Shown: positions 8,796 to 17,074 of the stretch, in pieces
How positions within the stretch are numbered: position 1 is the stretch's first letter
How the letters are laid out: the number at the start of each line of letters is the position of its first letter
NCBI GenBank assembly: GCA_016790435.1
Contig: JAEUPE010000279.1
Span: 1-44,993, forward strand
DNA: 44,993 nucleotides
Origin: Rubrivivax sp.
Lineage (GTDB): Bacteria; Pseudomonadota; Gammaproteobacteria; Burkholderiales; Burkholderiaceae_C
Reading direction: 5' to 3'
Made by a program: the position numbers and the translations under genes
The notes under the pieces: generated by a model
The model's input: the letters and a program-made list of their open reading frames with translations, nothing else
The model's database searches: none
What the model was told of the DNA's origin: nothing

Positions 8796-9352
8796 GGGTG
8801 CCACCGTAACGGCTGCAGGCCTGGGCGTCTATCGGGCGCCTAGCCCGAGCCCTGGTCCCGGGACCCTTGTCGGGACCGGGGTGTCGCCGGTCATGGCCGA
8901 CGAGTTGCGCCGCCAGCGCGAACACGAAGTGGATGCCGCGCAGGCGGCAAGGGCCGGCTCATCCGGCCCAACGTTGGCGAGGGCTGCGTGAGGCCGAGGC
9001 AGCAGCCCTCTCCCCCGCTACGGGTGCGCGGCGCGGTACTCCGAGCGTTTCGCGCGGTGCGCCACGACGCGTTCTGCCGCGCCGACTACGCCGCGCTTCT
9101 GGTCGCGCAGCGCCCGCTTCAGGCGATCGCGCAGGACATGAAGCCGGGTCCGGTGCTTGTGAGCGGCGATGGCGTTGGACATGCAGGCCTTGGAAAGAGT
9201 GGAAGGAAGTGCAGTCTTCCCACCGGCGCACGCGTTCGTCTGTGCGCTACCGCGCACAAGCGCTGGAAAGGCCCCAGCCCGTTGTCATCAGGCGCGGATG
9301 CGGCCAAGCGAGGCCTGAGGAGCAGGCTGACGCGCAGCGCTTGGAGACGTCT
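8796..9352. other. Intergenic region with inverted repeats
   Basis: About 550 bases with no well-supported gene. Next to the start of the large exported protein, 8854-8865 is a perfect palindrome GGTCCCGGGACC, and its left arm also pairs with CGGGACC at 8871-8877. The region must carry the promoter of the exported protein gene. A doubtful small reading frame is listed separately. Confidence 0.45.
9018..9182 (-). CDS. Possible small basic protein, doubtful
   Basis: A 54-codon frame from ATG 9182 giving MSNAIAAHKHRTRLHVLRDRL and continuing as a very Arg/Lys/Ala-rich peptide. No family is recognised and there is no good ribosome binding site. It is the only short frame in this spacer with an ATG start and protein-like N terminus, but high GC makes chance frames common. 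Confidence 0.2.
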   Translation of the reverse strand: MSNAIAAHKHRTRLHVLRDRLKRALRDQKRGVVGAAERVVAHRAKRSEYRAAHP

Positions 9353-11002
9353 CTAGGGCTTCGGCGTCGGCGAGGCCACGGCGATGTGGGCGAGCAAGGC
9401 GTCGTAGAAGTGCAGGTGCTTCAGGCGCTCGGGCGGCGGCGGAATGGGCGGGCCCTCGATCGGCACCGGCGCGATGTCGGGTGGCCGATCGGCCTCGCCG
9501 CGCTTCAGCGCCAGCGCATAGTCGATCTCCTTGGCCACCCAGGGCGAAGCCGCGGCCGCGGTCGACCAGAACAGCAGCACCACGTCGCAGTGGTCGATCT
9601 CGCGGTACAGTTCCTTCTCCCAGCGCTGGCCGGGTTCCAGGTCGAGCACGTCCTGGAACACCGAGATGCCGGCGATGCGAAACGCCTGCACCCGCCGCAG
9701 CACCTCGGCGCGGTCTTTCGAGGAGTAGGAGACGAAGGCGCGGTGGTAGCGCTTCACCTCCGCGCCGGCGTCGCGCGCCGGCTGAGTGTCGGCCGCGTCC
9801 GCCGCCACGGCCACCTGGAAGCGCAACGTGCCGATGGGCACGCCGGCCACGGCAAGTCGCACGCGACCGATGGTGTTGCCCAGCGGCGCGGTCGCGGGCA
9901 CGGTGACCTCGAACTGCGCCGCACAGGTGCGGCCCGTCCACACCAGCGCCGCATCGGGTTCTTGCACCTGCAGCGTCATCTCGAGGTTCAGGTCGATGCG
10001 CGTGCCGAGCGGCAGGTCTGGTGGCAGGGCCAACACGCCCCGGCGCTGTGCCGCGGCGTCGGCCTCCAGCGCGCGCTCCCGGGCCTCGGCGGCGCGCTCG
10101 GGTTCGTGGAGGAACACCTGCACCAGGAAAGCCGTGGCGCGGGCGACGACGGGCGGGCAGAAGACCGCAGCGTCTCCGGGCACGGTGCCGGGCACCGCCG
10201 CGGGGGCGGAGGCAGGCGCGGCAGCCAGCGGAGCGGGCAGGCCGGCCTCGGGCGGCGTTGGCGGTTGCCCCGCACCGGGCGAGGGGATCGACAGGGTGTC
10301 GGGCCCGGCGCTCGCCTCGGGGGGCGGCTCGGCACCCGCCGCAGGCGCTTCGTCCTCGATGAGCTCGCTGCGATAGGTCGACCCGCCGCGCTCTGCGGCA
10401 TGGTCGGCGCACAGCACTGCGATCTGCAGCACGCGCAGGCGTTCGGCCGCCGCTCGCATGGGCGGCACCAGCAGCGACACCAACTCGCCGATCCAGCGCG
10501 ACGGCGGCGTGCGCGAGATCACCCAGGCCATCTGTGCATCGTCCAGCACCGAGTGCCCGGTGCGCACGGCGGCGAATGCCTCGTCGACCTCTTGCGGCGA
10601 AGGTGCTGACGGCTCCTCGTCGGCGGGGCCGGCCGGCGGCAGGCCCTCGGCATGGGCGGGCAGGCGGCCGGTCTGCGATGGGTCGCCCGCGAGCGCCAGG
10701 GCATCGGACACGGCGGCACAGGCGGGGTCGCCGGCGTCGGCCGCGATGGCGCGCAGGGCGAGGCGCGTCGACTTCAGCGGCACCCGCGTCGCCAGCGCCA
10801 GCAGCCCGGCGCGCTCCGGCGACTCACGGGCGAGCGACGAGGCCGCCGCACCGAGGGCATCGCCCACGCTGCGCCAGGCTTCCTCGCTCAGTGTCAGGCG
10901 AGTGGCCACGTCGAAGGCGGCATGGCGCACGGCGGCATCGGGGTCGGTACGGGCCACCTCGAGCAGGGGCGCGAGGGTGCCGCTGTTGACGCGCTTCTTC
11001 AT
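9353..11002 (-). CDS. TIR-domain protein with helical N-terminal and beta-sandwich-like central region
   Basis: A 549-residue protein with three parts. Residues 1-200 are helical and HEAT-repeat-like (PDAAVRHAAFDVATRL; later PSRWIGELVSLLVPPMRAA). A Pro/Ala-rich linker spans 210-275. Residues 277-402 form a beta-rich module (VFCPPVVARATAFLVQVFLHEP through VTVPATAPLGNTIGRVRLAV). Residues 418-545 are a TIR domain with box 1 FVSYSSKD (423-430), ISVFQD, CDVVLLFWS and SPWVAKEID, whose Glu492 is at the position of the catalytic Glu of TIR NAD-hydrolases. No membrane segment is seen, so it should be cytoplasmic. It starts four bases after the stop of the CHAT gene, so the two are co-translated. NAD cleavage or signalling upon a trigger is the likely role; this is inferred. 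Confidence 0.85.
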   Translation of the reverse strand: MKKRVNSGTLAPLLEVARTDPDAAVRHAAFDVATRLTLSEEAWRSVGDALGAAASSLARESPERAGLLALATRVPLKSTRLALRAIAADAGDPACAAVSDALALAGDPSQTGRLPAHAEGLPPAGPADEEPSAPSPQEVDEAFAAVRTGHSVLDDAQMAWVISRTPPSRWIGELVSLLVPPMRAAAERLRVLQIAVLCADHAAERGGSTYRSELIEDEAPAAGAEPPPEASAGPDTLSIPSPGAGQPPTPPEAGLPAPLAAAPASAPAAVPGTVPGDAAVFCPPVVARATAFLVQVFLHEPERAAEARERALEADAAAQRRGVLALPPDLPLGTRIDLNLEMTLQVQEPDAALVWTGRTCAAQFEVTVPATAPLGNTIGRVRLAVAGVPIGTLRFQVAVAADAADTQPARDAGAEVKRYHRAFVSYSSKDRAEVLRRVQAFRIAGISVFQDVLDLEPGQRWEKELYREIDHCDVVLLFWSTAAAASPWVAKEIDYALALKRGEADRPPDIAPVPIEGPPIPPPPERLKHLHFYDALLAHIAVASPTPKP

Positions 11003-11006
11003 GGTC

Positions 11007-13364
11007 TCACCGAAAGTCGCCGGTGAGGCTGAACGCCGCCCATTGCTGCAGCGAACCGGCGCTGTGGTCGCCGTGCAGCAGCTCGAGCATCGTGTCGCGG
11101 AACGCGGCGGCGCGAGGCTGCTCGTCGTCGATCCAGCGGCTGTAGAAGCGCGAGAAGAACCGCGCCGCGGCCGAGGCGCTGACTTCCCAGTGGGTCGAGA
11201 TGAGGCTGGTGGCGCCGGCCTGGATGAACGCCCAGTCGAGCCCGAGCGTGTCGCCGGCGATGCCTTCCCGGGCCAGTCCGCTGACGCAGGCCATCATGGA
11301 GACGTGGCTGCCCGCCAGGTCGAGTCCGGCCTCGAGGATGCCGGCCGGCGTGAGCTTGCCAGCGTGCTGGCCGCGCTCCAGCCGCAACGGTTCGGGCAGG
11401 CCGTGATCGTCCGCCAGCAGCAGGAACGACTCGCGGTATGGGTTGCCGCCCTGCGGCGGGAACCACCCATGCGTCGAGAAGTGCACGACGCGACGGGCGA
11501 GCGCCTCGCCGGCCAAGCGTGCCGGCGTGGCCTCAGCCAGGCGGATCGACCGGCCGTCCAGCCCGTGATCGGCCAGCCACTTCGGTGGCGCGTCCAGGTT
11601 CTTCAGGAAGGCTTCGGCACCGGGACCCTGCAGGTCGCCCTGCATCGGCACCACGACGCCAATGAACGCGGCGGGCGCAGCGGTCGGTGCGCGGTCGAGC
11701 AGGCGCTGGAGGTGAAACGCCGAGTGCACACGGGAGACGGAGAAGTGATCGAGCAGGATGCCGCTGCCGAACGCCAGATAGTGCAGCGGCACGTTGCTGA
11801 AGTCGTCATCGGACGAATAGCACAGGTGATCGCCGTCCTCGACCACGCCCTGCGCGCGCAGCTCCGCGAGCCAGGCCACCATCGGCGCGAGCTGCGTCGG
11901 CGGCGTGGGGGCGCCGGCCTTCCATGCCGCCGGCCCCACGCGGGCGGCGGCCGCGCGCAGGTCGGTGTCGCTGATCGGCACCGGCGCCGGGGTGTGCAGC
12001 GTTCCCTGCTTGCTCACCAGCACGGCGTAGGCGCAGGACTCGTCGACGAAGAACGTGAGGTAGTGGAAGCGCTCGCGCCGGGTGAGCTCGGGCAGCCGCG
12101 CCACGTCGCGGTAGGTGGCCGCATCGTCCATCACCTGGCCCGATGCGGCGGTGAGGCGGTCGGCGATGACGCGACCCTTCGAGGACTCGACGGCCTCGAG
12201 CAGCTCGGCGGTGCGACCGCTCTTGTGCAGCTGCTCGCACAGCGCGTTGAACAGGTAGCGGTAGGCGCTGAAAACGCCGCCGCGCCGCATGGGGTCGCTG
12301 ATGCCGCGGCGCAGGCGCTCGAGGCCGCCGCGCAGCGCGATCAGCGCATCGGCCGCCAGCCCCGCCTGCCCGAGGCGGTTGTTGCACAGGTAGATGCCCC
12401 ACAGCGCGTCGTGCTCGTGCTCGGCGATGCCCGCCTTCCGGGCCTCGGCGAGGCTGGCCTCGAGCTCGCCGAGCGACCGTCGGATCGTGTTCGCGTCCGG
12501 CTTGCCGTGCACGAAGATGGCCGTCGCGTTGCGGATGCGGGCGCGCAGCGCGATCTCGGAGCCACCGCCGGCGCCGCGCATCAGCAGCTGCTCGCCCTGG
12601 CTCAGCAGGTCGAGCAGGCGCTTGTGTTGTGCGGGGTCGGCGGGGTCGAGGCGGTTGGCGGGGTCGAGCTGCTGGCGCACCGCGGCGCCCAGTTCGCCCA
12701 TGCCGCCGAGCTCGAGCACCTTGTTCAGCATCGCCTGCATGCTCGACGCCGACGGCCCGGCGGGCGCGGGTTGCCACTCGGCGCGGGTCTGCGTGGCGTC
12801 GGCGCGGTACTGGTCGACCCAGCGCTTGAGGCGCTGCGCCTCCATGCCGTTGACCGGGTCGTCGAGCAGCGCCTGGTCCTTCAGCGCCGCCTCGGCCTCG
12901 TCGGCTCGACCGAGGTTGACCAGGGCGTCGACCCGCAACACCTTCAACGTCGAGAGGTTCTCGCGCTCGTTCATCTGCTCGTAGAGCGGCAGGTATCGGG
13001 CCGTGGCAGCCAGCACCTCGGCCGAGCGCCCGAGCTGCGCCAGTGCGCGCACGTGATGGCAGGCCAGGCCCGACAGCGTCGTCGGCAGCAGGCCGTGGTC
13101 GGGAACCGTGCGCGCGATCTCGAGGGCCCGCTCGTGCGCCGCATCGGCCAGCACGGCACCGAGTTCGGGGTGGCTGCCGAAGCAGTATTCCTGGATCAGC
13201 GGCGTGATGGCCACGACCACCATGCCCGGATTGCCGGAGCCGAACAGGCCCGCCGCACTGTCCTTGAAGCTGGCTGGGGGCAGCTGGGCCAGGAACGCCG
13301 CGCGTTCGGCAGGAGTTCCACTCCTCAGCAGCCCCAGCACCTGCTCTTTGGTGGGCGGCGCCAT
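11007..13364 (-). CDS. TPR-CHAT protein (caspase-like protease)
   Basis: A 785-residue protein. Residues 1-400 are alpha-helical with TPR-like pairs (ALEIARTVPDHGLLPTTLSG, RVDALVNLGRADEAEAAL, LWGIYLCNNRLGQAGLAADAL). About 430-785 is a CHAT (clan CD, caspase-like) domain: FHYLTFFVDESCAYAVLV, then VVHFSTHGWF with His632 and SHVSMMACVSG with Cys693 forming the expected His/Cys dyad, then the usual end SLISTHWEVSASAAARFFSRFY. AAGGA lies seven bases before the ATG at 13364, which fixes this start. The frame stays open upstream to a TTG at 13502, adding a hydrophobic stretch. First gene of a two-gene operon with the TIR protein. The likely role is a protease activated by a signal sensed through the TPR part; the target is unknown. 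Confidence 0.88.
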   Translation of the reverse strand: MAPPTKEQVLGLLRSGTPAERAAFLAQLPPASFKDSAAGLFGSGNPGMVVVAITPLIQEYCFGSHPELGAVLADAAHERALEIARTVPDHGLLPTTLSGLACHHVRALAQLGRSAEVLAATARYLPLYEQMNERENLSTLKVLRVDALVNLGRADEAEAALKDQALLDDPVNGMEAQRLKRWVDQYRADATQTRAEWQPAPAGPSASSMQAMLNKVLELGGMGELGAAVRQQLDPANRLDPADPAQHKRLLDLLSQGEQLLMRGAGGGSEIALRARIRNATAIFVHGKPDANTIRRSLGELEASLAEARKAGIAEHEHDALWGIYLCNNRLGQAGLAADALIALRGGLERLRRGISDPMRRGGVFSAYRYLFNALCEQLHKSGRTAELLEAVESSKGRVIADRLTAASGQVMDDAATYRDVARLPELTRRERFHYLTFFVDESCAYAVLVSKQGTLHTPAPVPISDTDLRAAAARVGPAAWKAGAPTPPTQLAPMVAWLAELRAQGVVEDGDHLCYSSDDDFSNVPLHYLAFGSGILLDHFSVSRVHSAFHLQRLLDRAPTAAPAAFIGVVVPMQGDLQGPGAEAFLKNLDAPPKWLADHGLDGRSIRLAEATPARLAGEALARRVVHFSTHGWFPPQGGNPYRESFLLLADDHGLPEPLRLERGQHAGKLTPAGILEAGLDLAGSHVSMMACVSGLAREGIAGDTLGLDWAFIQAGATSLISTHWEVSASAAARFFSRFYSRWIDDEQPRAAAFRDTMLELLHGDHSAGSLQQWAAFSLTGDFR

Positions 13365-13632
13365 CTTCGGTTCCTTCGAGTAAGGGTCAGCCTCGCAGAC
13401 CTGTGTGGTGCAACGGACCGCCGCACTTTGCCCTCGGGAGATGGGACAGGCAAGAGTCAAAGTGAGGACGAGCGCGGCCCCAATTGAGCAGGCGCAGCGC
13501 AAGCGGGTCGAGATGGCACAAGAACATGGCAGGCATTGTGGCGCCGCCCGGCCGCAGCCGTGACGGATTGGAACGACGCCGGTTCCGAAATGGCGCTGGC
13601 GCGCCGGCGCGGAATGGCTGAAGCTGCGGGCC
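13365..13632. other. Divergent promoter region of CHAT-TIR and catabolic operons
   Basis: The only spacer from which both divergent operons can be transcribed. On the minus strand it also contains an open extension of the CHAT frame (13365-13502) coding for a Cys-rich hydrophobic peptide. No consensus promoter was recognised. Confidence 0.45.
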
Positions 13633-14427
13633 ATGGAGACCCTCAGCACGATGGCCAGCACCCTGGCGGGCACGATGACAAGCACCCCCCGCGCCAGCGT
13701 GCGCGAGGTGGGCCTGCGCGACGGGCTGCAGAGCATCGCGCGCACGCTGCCCACCGAGATCAAGCTGCAGTGGCTGCGCGCCGCACACGCAGCGGGCCTC
13801 AACGAGATCGAGGTCGGCTCGTTCGTGCCGCCGCGCCTGCTGCCGCAGCTGGCCGACACGGCCGAGCTGGTGCGCGAGGCGCTGGCGCTGCCCGGGCTCA
13901 CGGTCTCGGTGCTGGTGCCCAACCTGAAGGGCGCCGAACGCGCCATCGAAAGCGGCGCGCACGCGATGCTGCTGCCGCTTTCGGCCAGCCACGCGCACAG
14001 CGTGGCCAACCTGCGCAAGGCGCCGGACGACGTGGTGCGCGAGATGGGCGAGATCCGCCGCCTGCGTGATGCTTCGGGCTCGCGCTGCCTGCTCGAGGTG
14101 GGCCTGAGCACCGCCTTTCGGCTGCACGATCCAGGGCCGCGTGGAGCCCGCCGAGGTGCTGCGCCTCCTTCGCGCCGTGCTCGACGCCGGTGCCGAGCGC
14201 GTGGGCCTGGCCGACACCGTGGGCTACGCCGACCCGCGCCAGGTGCGCGAGCTCTTCGAGCGGGCCTTCGAGGTCGCCGCGCCCTTCGGCGCCTCGACTT
14301 CGACGCGCTGATGGCCCTGCGCACGTCGGTGGCCGGCTGGCTGGAAGGCGAGCCACTGCACGGGCACATCTGGCGCGCCGGGTTGCCGAAGACGATGCGG
14401 CTGGCGCCGGCACGGGAGGCCGCATGA
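13633..14427 (+). pseudogene. HMG-CoA lyase-like enzyme with frameshift and internal deletion
   Basis: The first 160 codons read as a normal HMG-CoA lyase-family protein: VREVGLRDGLQS (catalytic Arg and metal-binding Asp), NEIEVGSFVPPRLLPQLADT, VLVPNLKGAERAIESGAHAM and CLLEVGLSTAF. At about 14117 one extra T shifts the frame; the next stretch, in another frame, still reads GCTIQGRVEPAEVLRLLRAV and ERVGLADTVGYADPRQV. Near 14285 about 65-70 residues are missing, including the HxH metal site and the GGCP catalytic-Cys loop, after which the C terminus LDFDALMALRTSVAGWLEG resumes in the first frame. The product cannot be an active lyase. In context the ancestor may have cleaved citramalyl-CoA or a similar CoA ester. 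Its stop overlaps the next start (ATGA). Confidence 0.85.
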
Positions 14428-15514
14428 ACGGCACCGCCGCGCCGCAGCCACTGGCCGGCCTGCCGCATCAGGAGAGCGCAGTCCAGCCGCTGGCCGGGCT
14501 GCGCGTCATCGAGTTCACCCACATGGTCATGGGCCCCACCTGCGGCATGGTGCTGGCCGACCTCGGCGCCGAGGTCATCAAGGTCGAGCCGCTCGAGGGC
14601 GAAGGCACGCGCCGCCTGCTCGGCGCGGGCGCAGGCTTCTTTCCGATGTTCAACCGCAACAAGAAGAGCATCGCCATCGACCTGCACCAGCCCGAAGGTG
14701 CGGCCACGGCGCGCAGGCTGGCGGCCGGCGCCGACGTGGTGATCGAGAAGGCGGCCTCGCCTACATGACCGGCCGCCCGGGCGACCCGCTGCGCGCCGGC
14801 ACCAGCATCAACGACATCATGGGTGGCCTGTTCGGCGCCATCGCCGTGCTCGGCGCGCTCATCCAGCGCGGCATCAGCGGCCGCGGCATGGAGGTGCAGA
14901 GCGCCCTCTTCGAGAACAACGTCTTCCTCGTTGGCCAGCACATGCTGCAGTACGCCGTCACCGGCAAGGCCGCGCAGCCGATGCCGGCGCGCGACAACCC
15001 CTGGGCCGTGTACGACGTGTTCACGGTGAAGGGCGGCGAGCAGATCTTCCTCGCCGCCGTGAGCGACGCGCAGTGGAAGACCTTCTGCGACGTACTGGAC
15101 CTGCCCGACCTGAAGGCCGACCCGGCGCTGGCCACCAACAACGACCGGGTGCGCGTGCGTGCGCGGCTGCTGGCCACGCTGCGCGAACGCCTCGCACCCC
15201 GCACGGCGGCGGAGCTCACGTCCATCATGGAGCGCGCCGGCCTGCCGTACGCGCTCATCCGCAAGCCCGAGGACCTCTACGACGACCCGCACCTGCAGGC
15301 CACCGGTGGCCTGGCCGACGTCACCGTGCCCGACGGCGAGCGTGCCGGGCAAACGGTGAAGACGACGCTCTTCCCTATCACGCTGGCCAGCCAGCGTCTC
15401 GGGGTACGCTTGCACCCGCCGCGCAAGGGCGAGCACACGCTGGTGCTGCTCGCAGGCCTGGGCCTGGCGCCGCAGGAGATCGAAAGGCTCGTCGCGCAGG
15501 GCGTGGTGGCCTGA
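14424..15514 (+). pseudogene. Family III CoA-transferase with internal deletion
   Basis: The N-terminal part is typical of CaiB/BaiF (class III) CoA-transferases: GLRVIEFTHMVMGPTCGMVLADLGAEVIKVEP, FFPMFNRNKKSIAIDL and a Rossmann-like start. At 14750/14751 the sequence jumps from ADVVIEK to what should be GGLAYMTGRPGDPLRAGTS in another frame. About 50-60 residues, holding ENFRPG and the region up to the conserved ALDEV segment, are gone, and the first frame ends at a TGA in the jump. From 14765 the rest (SINDIMGGLFGAIAVLGAL, RGMEVQSALFEN, LPYALIRKPEDLYDDPHL) is intact to the end. Not functional as one chain. The ancestor would have moved CoA between a dicarboxylate and succinyl-CoA or a similar donor, feeding the lyase upstream. 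Confidence 0.85.
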
Positions 15515-15630
15515 CGGCTGCCCTACTCGCCCTGGCCCGGCCTGCACCCACGCCCGCACCCGCACCGGGTTGCGGCCCGGCCGCCCACCTGACCGCACCG
15601 AGCACTCACGACCGTTCCTCACCCCACTCG

Positions 15631-16623
15631 ATGATGGAGACAACGTTGAAGAAGACCCCCGCCCTCGCACGCCGCACACTCCTCGCCGCCGCGGCCGGCA
15701 CGCTGGCGCTGCCGGCCTTCGCGCAGCAGGCCGGCGACAAGGCCGTGCGCTTCGTGCTGCCCAATGCCACCGGCTCGGGCGTCGACGCCATCACGCGCGC
15801 CGCGCAGCCGGCGCTGGCCAAGGCGCTCGGTTTGCCGGTGGTGGTGGAGAACCAGCCCGGCGCGGGCGGCGTCGTCGGCCTCTCGACGCTGGCCCGCTCG
15901 GCGCCCGACGGCATGACGCTGTCGGTGGTGTCGAACAACGTCGTCATCTTCCCGAGCGTCATCAAGCAACTGCCCTTCGACATGCCGGGTGACTTCACGC
16001 CCATCGCCGTCGTCGGCGCCACGCCCATCGTGCTCGTCACCAACGCCAAGGTGCCGGCCAACAACAGCAAGGAGCTCATCGCGCTGCTGAAGAGCAAGCC
16101 CGACGGCCTCAACTACGCCTCCGGCGGCATCGGCACCATCCTGCACCTGGCGACCGCGATGTTCCTCGACGAGGCCGGCGTCACCGCCAAGCACATCCCG
16201 TACAAGGGCGTGGGGCCGATGGTCACCGACCTCATCGGCGGCCAGGTGGAGTTCGCCACTGCGGCGCTGCCCAGCGTGCAGGCGCACCTGAAGAGCGGCG
16301 CGCTCAAGGCCATCGGCGTCGGCACGCGCCAGCGAGTGGCCGCGGCACCAGAGATCCCCACCTTCGTCGAGCAGGGCCTGCCCGGCTACGTGGTCGAGGC
16401 GTGGTTTGCCGTCATTGGGCCCAAGGGCATGTCCGCCGCCGACGTGAAGCGCGCGCACGACGCCGTCGTTGCCGCATTCGCCGACCCGGCCGTGAAGGAC
16501 ACGATGGCCAAGCAGGGCAACACCATCAACATCAGCACGCCGGCCGAGGCCGCAGCCGCCTTCCGCAGCGAACTGCAGAAGTACGCGACGCTGGCGAAGA
16601 AGGTGGGCCTGGAGGCCCAGTGA
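15631..16623 (+). CDS. Bug family tripartite tricarboxylate transporter substrate-binding protein
   Basis: A 330-residue periplasmic binding protein of the Bug/TctC family, intact and of normal length. The signal peptide includes ARRTLLAAAAGTLALPAFA. Family hallmarks are RFVLPNATGSGVDAITRAAQPAL, VVENQPGAGGVVGLSTLARSAPDG, HIPYKGVGPMVTDLIGGQVEF, LKAIGVGTRQR and a Pro-rich EIPTFVEQGLPGY. Start choice is uncertain: ATG 15631 is listed, but GGAGA sits five bases before an in-frame TTG at 15646, giving MKKTPALARR, which looks more native. No TctA/TctB membrane genes are nearby, which is usual for Bug genes in Burkholderiales. It lies between broken enzyme genes, so it is probably the only functional member left of a carboxylate uptake and degradation operon. 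Confidence 0.92.
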   Translation: MMETTLKKTPALARRTLLAAAAGTLALPAFAQQAGDKAVRFVLPNATGSGVDAITRAAQPALAKALGLPVVVENQPGAGGVVGLSTLARSAPDGMTLSVVSNNVVIFPSVIKQLPFDMPGDFTPIAVVGATPIVLVTNAKVPANNSKELIALLKSKPDGLNYASGGIGTILHLATAMFLDEAGVTAKHIPYKGVGPMVTDLIGGQVEFATAALPSVQAHLKSGALKAIGVGTRQRVAAAPEIPTFVEQGLPGYVVEAWFAVIGPKGMSAADVKRAHDAVVAAFADPAVKDTMAKQGNTINISTPAEAAAAFRSELQKYATLAKKVGLEAQ

Positions 16624-16707
16624 CGGGCGCAGCGCCGGAGCCGGCCGCAGCGGCCGACACGGCCGAGGCGCCCCGGACGTCGCGCACGTCCGCGCCGACC
16701 CCTGCAC

Positions 16708-17032
16708 CTGACGGGCCGGGTGCTCTTCCTCTGCGACGATGCCGGGCGCATCGAACGCCAGCTCGCCGGCGCCGACCTGACGTTGGCCGAGGCCGGCGCG
16801 CTGCGCGACGACATCTCCACCGACGAGATCACGCCGCTGGCCACGATGACGGTGTGGGACGAGCGGCTCGGCCGCGTGCCCTACACAGGCCTGAAGGCGA
16901 GCGGCCGGCTGCCCATCGGCCGCGACGTGGTGAAGGCGGGCGGCTTCAGCGTCGCCGTCGCCGGCCGCCGCCGCGAGCGCCATCGTCGTGACGTTCGCCG
17001 AACTGCAGCAGCGGTTTGCGGCAACGGCCTGA
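16708..17032 (+). pseudogene. Aconitase-like hydratase remnant, most of the gene deleted
   Basis: The first about 85 codons match the start of an aconitase/isopropylmalate dehydratase-type hydratase seen in Burkholderiales operons: LTGRVLFLCDDAGRIERQLAG, LRDDISTDEITPLATMTVWD, LPIGRDVVKAGGFSVAVAGRR. Intact relatives continue with GKGSSRE. Here the frame jumps near 16970 to a short tail, ASAIVVTFAELQQRFAATA and a TGA, in another frame, which looks like the natural C terminus. The iron-sulphur cluster Cys residues and the main catalytic domains are missing; the loss would be around 1.5 kb if the ancestor had the usual size. A GTG at 16720 is the only start visible in frame. Non-functional. With the CoA-transferase and lyase it suggests a former itaconate/citraconate/citramalate-type pathway. 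Confidence 0.75.
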
Positions 17033-17074
17033 AGAAGATCTCCCGACCCGGCTGCCTCGCGCACAAAGGCCGGA

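Noticed and set aside
9353-13364. CHAT-TIR operon as a named known defence system
   Set aside because: I could not match the full domain order to a named system, and there are no nuclease, cyclase, Cas or Argonaute genes beside it, so I left it as a candidate.
10458-13487. Open frame of 1009 codons on the plus strand across the CHAT gene
   Set aside because: It mirrors the CHAT gene on the other strand. Long antisense frames are expected at this GC content, the translation is Arg/Gly/Val-rich low-complexity sequence, and the minus-strand CHAT protein has clear domain motifs.
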